64,000 nt of DNA from Collybiopsis luxurians FD-317 M1. Lineage: Eukaryota; Basidiomycota; Agaricomycetes; Agaricales; Omphalotaceae. Location of the stretch: NCBI GenBank assembly GCA_000827265.1, contig KN834772.1:62001-126000 (forward strand), written 5' to 3'. The notes below the pieces were generated by a model. It was not told the DNA's origin and made no database searches. It saw only the letters and a program-made list of their open reading frames with translations. Below are positions 60,000 through 64,000 of this stretch, in pieces. Positions within the stretch are counted from its first letter, which is position 1; each line of letters starts with the position of its first letter. The translations under genes and the position numbers were made by a program.

Positions 60000-60838
60000 T
60001 TAATGGAAGCAAGGGTTGTATGGTATCCTACCGGGACAACATAGGTACTGGTTACAAGCAGGGGAACTTCCCTTCCATAGCCAGGATCATAAGCCACAGC
60101 AGCTTTAATTGGATGACAAAAGTATGCTTCGAACGAATCCGCCTTACCTGTAATGATCCGGACTGCCTCCGAACACCAACTGAGCCAAAAGGCTACAATG
60201 TCGACGTTACTTGACACAGTTGCAGGCGCTATATAAGCGTAATAGACAGAACCGGAATGTTCGCGCTATTGTGCTCCTCGATGATTTCGCTGCAGATGGA
60301 AACAAAGGCATTTCCAAGGATGTTGAAATCTTCGAACTGGAGAGAGGGGTAGAAAGGTAGGGAAGGGAAGAGGAGTTAGATTGCAGATGTTGTGAAGCAA
60401 AAGAGAACATAACTCGTTCCAAATCTGATCACTAGCTCTCGTCCACCAATGCTTGTGATGGTGGTAAGTAACAGCGTACATGTTTCTCGAAAGCTGCCTG
60501 TTGGAAAGTACAGCGCCCACAGCAGCGTCGTACTTTTCGGCCATTTCCCTTGGAAATGGCAGTGTGATGTTTACCTACCAACGGCAAGTGGTAAATAATT
60601 GGTAAAGCTCGGGAAACAGCATTGACTTGCCATAGCTAACGTGAATTCACCATACAGATCCAAAACGTGCATGCCCATTTTCTGCGCAAGAAGCTCATCG
60701 CCCCTCCTCGCAAGGTCGTTACAGTAATTCTGAATATCTTCCTCTCCGCCAATGAATTGGCGCCATTGAAAAGCAACGTGAGCTGAGAAATACGGAGAGA
60801 AATCGATGCATCCATTATCTGGGAAGAAAGGTTAGACG
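60000..60838 (-). pseudogene. 5'-truncated inverted copy of the class V aminotransferase
   Basis: Exons 7, 8 and 9 of the gene at 31941-33942 are recognisable, for example MAEKYDAAVGAVLSNRQLSR and HHKHWWTRASDQIWNE. The GC donor after exon 7 is conserved. The first six exons, including the PLP lysine, are missing. The last exon carries an extra stretch of about 95 bases (around 60155-60250) not in the intact gene. It cannot encode an enzyme. Confidence 0.85.
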
Positions 60839-61881
60839 TGATGGAATAAATGGAAGACCAGAGGGCTAATCAGTTATTCATCGCGCGCAGCCATAGTACA
60901 GTCAGTTGTATTTATGTATATGTACCTTCATGAACGGAGGCTGTAAGACTGGCAGAAATACCCATTTCACGATGGTAATGAGCAGTCGGCTCTCATTGAG
61001 GTGCGACACGACAACGCCTAAATAGCTGAGCTACTTGGGGTGAAAGTAGATACTGGTTTATCCACTGCCTCGCTCCGAGTAAAGCCTACCTATGAACGCT
61101 CTGCCAGAGCTTTCTCTTCATTCGCCTCGAGGTGATATTCGGCGAAGAATTTCCTGAGAGTGTGTTCAGGAAGGCCCCGAGGGCCAGAAATGGCAGCTGT
61201 TGACATGAATACAGTAGGCCCGTAGCTCCATGGTAGCTCAATATTCAACGATCAATTCATCTCACCAAAAAGAGGACAAAGAAGTTCTTGAACTGCTCTT
61301 GCTAGCTCATTATCGAGCTCCAGGAGAAAAGTGTGGAAGGAACGAAAAGAACCAGGAGCTTGAAGAACCGAGAAGAACGTAAAGATGGAGGCCCAAAGCG
61401 CTTAAATTGAGCGCCTTTAACTCAGAGCGCCAATCACCTCACGTCCAGTCAACCGCTAGCTTTGGCTGGAACCACCTTCGAACATTCCCAGTCTGACCAC
61501 CAACATCAGGCAGGGCAAGCATGTTGGGCAGTAGTGAGATGGGTGGATGTAGGTCTTGCAGGTACGCCGTGTATTCCTCGTGAAAGCGCGTCAAAATTTC
61601 TCATTTTTTCCCGTCCGTCGCCAGGAAGCGAAACGGCGGTTACCATTATTACTTCTAAAATCCTCCGTTCTATTATTCTATCAGAATAAATTTGGTTCTT
61701 TTATTCTCGTATCGTCATCAATGAGGTATTCCGGAGTCGGAACTAACTCATTCTTCAAATCCTTTTTCAACGCGTAAACGGTAGAGGCTGTGGCCACCGT
61801 TCTTCTCGACGGGATCCTCAAGTGTTATTGTAATTTCCTTATTGTGATTTCCTAAATCGAGTTTTCGAGGTGTTAGGTATC
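60839..61881. other. Intergenic stretch with only short frames
   Basis: A 38-codon minus-strand frame starting MSTAAISGPRGLPEHTL (about 61213 down to 61097) ends in TAG directly before a GTAGGC donor-like site. It could be the 5' end of a decayed gene. Nothing else is seen. Confidence 0.4.
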
Positions 61882-64000
61882 ATGCCTTTGCAAAAAAATG
61901 TGAGTCAATGACATGGTTCGGTCTGCCTCATGTTGATTTTGCAGAGCCATTCCTTTCGGTCTGGTACCCCTCGCCAAGCTTCTGAGACTTCTCAGTCGCA
62001 CAGCATGCTACGCAAAGGTAGCTGAGATCTATCCTTTCGATTATCGATGGGATTTCCTCGTACCATAAATTCCCATTTCCTAGCACACCGATCCTCTACT
62101 CCAGACAGCCATGGCGCCAACTTTCAGCTTTTCCAGGATTTTGTCGCTATTCAGAGGCTGGAATTCGCGTAAAGAAACTGTCGACAAGGATATCGAAGGT
62201 TCGTCTTTTAACTTTGAACGTGGAGTAATAGCGTCTGAATTCGAGACAGAACGTGCTGCTCAAAATTCAAGTCCTCCTGAACCTATCGAAAAGGAACAAT
62301 TGCCTCTGACCCCAGAAAGTGCACGAACCATCCGTAAAGTAATTTCTTCATTAGTAAGGCGCTTGAGCGGTCGGAAAGATGCAGCCAACGATGTGGCTGA
62401 ACATGGTAGGTAATTTCCTTCTCTTAAATGACTTTCAAGACAGAGTAAACCCGGAACTCTTCTTCAGACTCCTCTCAACCACCTTTGTCGTCACCAGAAT
62501 TCCGGGCCCCTTCGAAAACCATCGTACAAACTGCTTCACTGCTCCTGGATTTACTATCAAGTGTTACCGATGCTGTACCGTTCAATCCTCTCAAATCGAT
62601 TGTCGGAGGGATACAAGTATTGTTTGGACAGTACGAGGTATGCTCTGTAGCTTCACACACTTCACTCGAGTGATTCTGACGGCCAGGTAGAAATTCCGAG
62701 ACAACGACGAAGAGGTTCAGAACTTGAAGCATGATCTGGAACGATTGTATGAACGAATCCATCATTACGCTGGTTCCTTGCCCACAGAAGTGAAAGATCT
62801 CTTAACCAAAAGTTTGACTCCGTAAGAACTTCAACGCTCGGTTTAATCAATTTTAACCCCCCCTTATCTTAGAGCTATAGCTGATATTGAACGAAGGATT
62901 GAAGAACTGAAACAGGGTTCCGGTTTTACAAGGTTCATTCAAGCGCGTCCGGACGCAAAAGCTATCATAGATGTATCCAAGAAGATTAGCGAGTTGATCA
63001 ACGATATTATGGTAGGCATGAATCATCTATCTCTGGAAACCACGATCAACCCCACTCTTGACGTAGATGCAACTGGATCTGGTTGCGGTAAAGCAAGGAT
63101 GCGTGAGTACACTTTGTAGACCCAAAATGCAGCTCAATCTAATTATTTCGTGATACGCATGTAGGAGCTTGCGGCTAAAGTCGATGTACGTCGTTGCCTA
63201 TCATCTACATGTCACGATAGTAATCCGAATGAATTTGTCGCTCGCTAGGAAATTCGTCGACACCGTAAGTCTCTTCCGTTAATTTCTTTTCCCGGTAACT
63301 CAGCTGTCTCAGAGATTTTGGAGAGCCTCAGGCTTGTGAAGGTGGAAAGCGCATCAGACCCCGAAAGCTGTGATCGCAGAGAATGTTATGCTGGAACAAG
63401 ATTGAAGGTTTTGACCAAAATCGAGAAATGGATCAATTCTGGTGATTCGCAGCCAGTCTTCTGTTTATCAGGCCGCTCCGGTTCTGGGAAGACTGCAATA
63501 GCAGTCAGTGTCTCCCAACAGGCGCTGAAAAAGATGGAGAATAGCAATGGCTTGCGCTTCGCCGTCTTCTTTTGCTCGAGTCTCTCTGAAGAAGCTAGTA
63601 ATCCCAACAGCATCTTCCCGACCCTCGCCGCTCAATTCGCAGACTGGGAGGATGTATATCCGGTTTTCGAAGACGAGCTTGGCTTGCTTAACATGCTCCA
63701 CTCGAAGAAGAAACAGCATAAAAACCTTCTAACGAGAGTTTTGAAAGCATTCGGCGAGTCCCAAACGAAGTTGCTCATCATCGACGGGTTGGACGAGTGC
63801 AAATCAGAAGTTGAAGCGCTCACAATCCTCAGTTCACTTTTGGATATCACCAACGAAGGCATACCGTCGCTGAAGGTTCTCATCACCTGTCGTTCCGACT
63901 CTCAGATATCCGCGACACTCGCTGCCCATAACGCCTGCCGATATTCACTCGATAGCGTTGACTCATCTGCACACGCCCGCGATTTACGCATTTTGCTCTC
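61882..64000 (+). CDS. NACHT-type P-loop NTPase (NLR-like), 5' part, cut by window end
   Basis: Exons 61882-61899, 61945-62017, 62109-62405, 62468-62637, 62691-62821, 62873-63011, 63067-63087, 63165-63185, 63249-63264 and 63313 onward join in phase without a stop to the window end, about 525 residues. The N-terminal 290 residues are helical, with KFRDNDEEVQNLKHDLERLY suggesting a coiled coil. After a typical linker (CYAGTRLKVLTKIEKWI) comes an NTPase with Walker A SGRSGSGKTA (about 350) and Walker B LLIIDGLDEC (about 449), then VLITCRS (sensor region). Agaricomycetes have hundreds of such proteins, many ending in WD40, ankyrin or TPR repeats; the C-terminus is outside the window. They are thought to act in non-self recognition. 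The micro-exons of 21, 21 and 16 nt are notable. An alternative start is the ATG at 62111. Confidence 0.85.

Larger units (their letters stand above)
59230..60838 (-). repeat. Right arm of 24-kb-spaced inverted repeat
   Basis: This is the reverse-complement partner of 33188-34928. It carries a complete U2 gene and the 3' third of the aminotransferase. Homology stops inside the intron before exon 7 of the left copy (near 60838). Confidence 0.9.

Noticed and set aside
60266..60544. 92-codon minus-strand frame treated as its own gene
   Set aside because: It is exon 8 plus retained intron of the truncated aminotransferase copy.

Overview
This window looks like nuclear DNA of a mushroom-forming basidiomycete (Agaricomycete). 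Most genes carry several canonical 45-80 nt introns. The families present are typical of that group: a FunK1 kinase, a MATA-type HMG-box regulator, a many-exon 7TM family, RHS/Crinkler-type NTPases, an OTT_1508-like deaminase and a NACHT-type NTPase. The core genes Spt7, Cdh1, a penta-EF-hand protein and U2 snRNA are also eukaryotic. All exon models below were joined by hand from splice consensus and reading phase; the core gene models close perfectly in phase.

Layout. 1-3274 is the 3' half of a Ty3/gypsy chromovirus whose pol has seven in-frame stops and no frameshift, in a CpG-depleted tract that runs to about 4170. 5403-6613 (-) is a small seven-exon gene with a duplicated motif. 7940-10077 (-) is an HMG-box factor. 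11.5-21.7 kb is a head-to-tail duplication of a two-gene cassette, protein kinase plus 7TM protein; each unit has damaged a different gene. 21866-23090 (+) is a penta-EF-hand protein. 23.4-28.6 kb holds a deaminase gene and an RHS-type NTPase/nuclease gene that share a 3' block and a short upstream repeat. 29082-30563 (+) is a one-pass membrane protein.

31941-33942 (+) is a class V aminotransferase followed by a U2 snRNA gene. The 3' part of that aminotransferase and the U2 gene recur in inverted orientation at 59.2-60.8 kb, so 24 kb lies between inverted repeats. Inside that interval are Spt7 (36058-39663), a FunK1 kinase (41410-43855, -), a full PDR-type ABC transporter (44227-49352, -), a small unknown gene, a broken RHS-type gene (50953-52889), an unknown protein with a possible ubiquitin-like tail (53745-55353) and Cdh1 (56212-58084). 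61882-64000 (+) is the 5' part of a NACHT-type P-loop protein that leaves the window.

Functionally the window mixes conserved housekeeping genes (SAGA, APC/C, spliceosome, Ca2+ signalling, drug efflux) with fast-changing accessory genes that could act in conflict or self-recognition (deaminase, RHS nucleases, P-loop NTPase, kinase/7TM cassette). The accessory genes sit where duplications, repeats and broken copies are concentrated.
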